NCBI GenBank assembly: GCA_046462475.1
Contig: JBKGVB010000023.1
Coordinates: 1-5,422, forward strand
From: JASLCR01 sp046462475
GTDB lineage: Bacteria; Patescibacteriota; Saccharimonadia; Saccharimonadales; Saccharimonadaceae
Reading direction: 5' to 3'
Length of the DNA: 5,422 bases
Of the stretch, positions 5,398 to 5,422 are shown piece after piece (positions within the stretch are counted from its first letter, which is position 1; each line of letters begins with the position of its first letter). The position numbers were made by a program, and so were the translations under genes. Under the pieces are notes generated by a model. That model was not told the DNA's origin. It ran no database searches and saw only the letters and a list, made by a program, of their open reading frames with translations.

Positions 5398-5422
5398 GGG
5401 CCTCTAAACAGGCGGTTCCACC
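5398..5422 (-). promoter_or_regulatory. T-box riboswitch, 3' part (antiterminator), cut by the right edge
   Basis: On the minus strand the window opens with GGTGGAACCGCC, matching the core of the T-box consensus GGTGGNACCGC. The bulge TGGAACC (5420-5414) is followed by helix A2, GCC (5413-5411) with GGC (5402-5400), around an 8-nt loop. Helix A1 is GG (5422-5421) with CC (5399-5398) and would continue outside the window. The TGGA tetrad would pair with a tRNA ending UCCA, so it predicts U73 on tRNA(Thr). The specifier stem is not in the window; threonine specificity is inferred from thrS downstream. Confidence 0.85.

Noticed and set aside
1..5422. Mobile element, CRISPR array, prophage or integrated cassette
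   Set aside because: No transposase, integrase, terminal inverted repeats or regularly spaced repeats were seen; the content is housekeeping genes.

Overview
The window looks like chromosomal DNA from a Candidate Phyla Radiation (Patescibacteria) bacterium, most likely Candidatus Saccharibacteria (TM7). This rests on remembered family resemblance: a winged-helix/nucleotidyltransferase-like protein, a UlaG-type metallo-beta-lactamase-fold protein with an altered zinc site, a shortened MiaA, and thrS, atl, miaA and rpmB packed tightly together. TGA is used as a normal stop (at 1805-1807), which argues against the UGA-recoding lineages (Absconditabacteria, Gracilibacteria). No mobile element, CRISPR array, tRNA or rRNA is visible.

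Layout from left to right. Positions 1-116 hold no recognised gene, but on the minus strand they carry two hairpins behind a promoter-like sequence that reads off the left edge. Positions 117-773 (-) encode an M50 site-2-type membrane metalloprotease. It is divergent from rpmB (875-1090, +), ribosomal protein L28, which has a well-formed sigma70-type promoter whose -10 box lies in a palindrome. A bidirectional terminator (1106-1141) separates rpmB from a convergent five-gene minus-strand cluster. In transcription order the cluster is thrS (5341-3503), atl (3499-3149), miaA (3191-2439), a winged-helix/MNT-like gene (2398-1805) and an MBL-fold gene (1791-1156). Gaps are 3 nt, a 43-nt overlap, 40 nt and 13 nt, so they are probably one operon.

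Upstream of thrS the right edge cuts through a T-box riboswitch. The T-box sequence TGGAACC and its antiterminator stem are visible, followed by a terminator-like hairpin with a T5 run and then the thrS Shine-Dalgarno. The specifier stem lies outside the window. The inferred logic is that uncharged tRNA(Thr) controls ThrRS and, by read-through, also an alkylguanine-damage sensor (ATL), a tRNA-A37 prenyltransferase (MiaA) and two accessory proteins. The most notable points are the T-box in a likely CPR genome, with possible extra pairing between the T-box and the thrS ribosome-binding site; a ThrRS without the TGS domain; a MiaA without its helical insertion; and an MBL-fold protein that has lost the HxHxDH motif.
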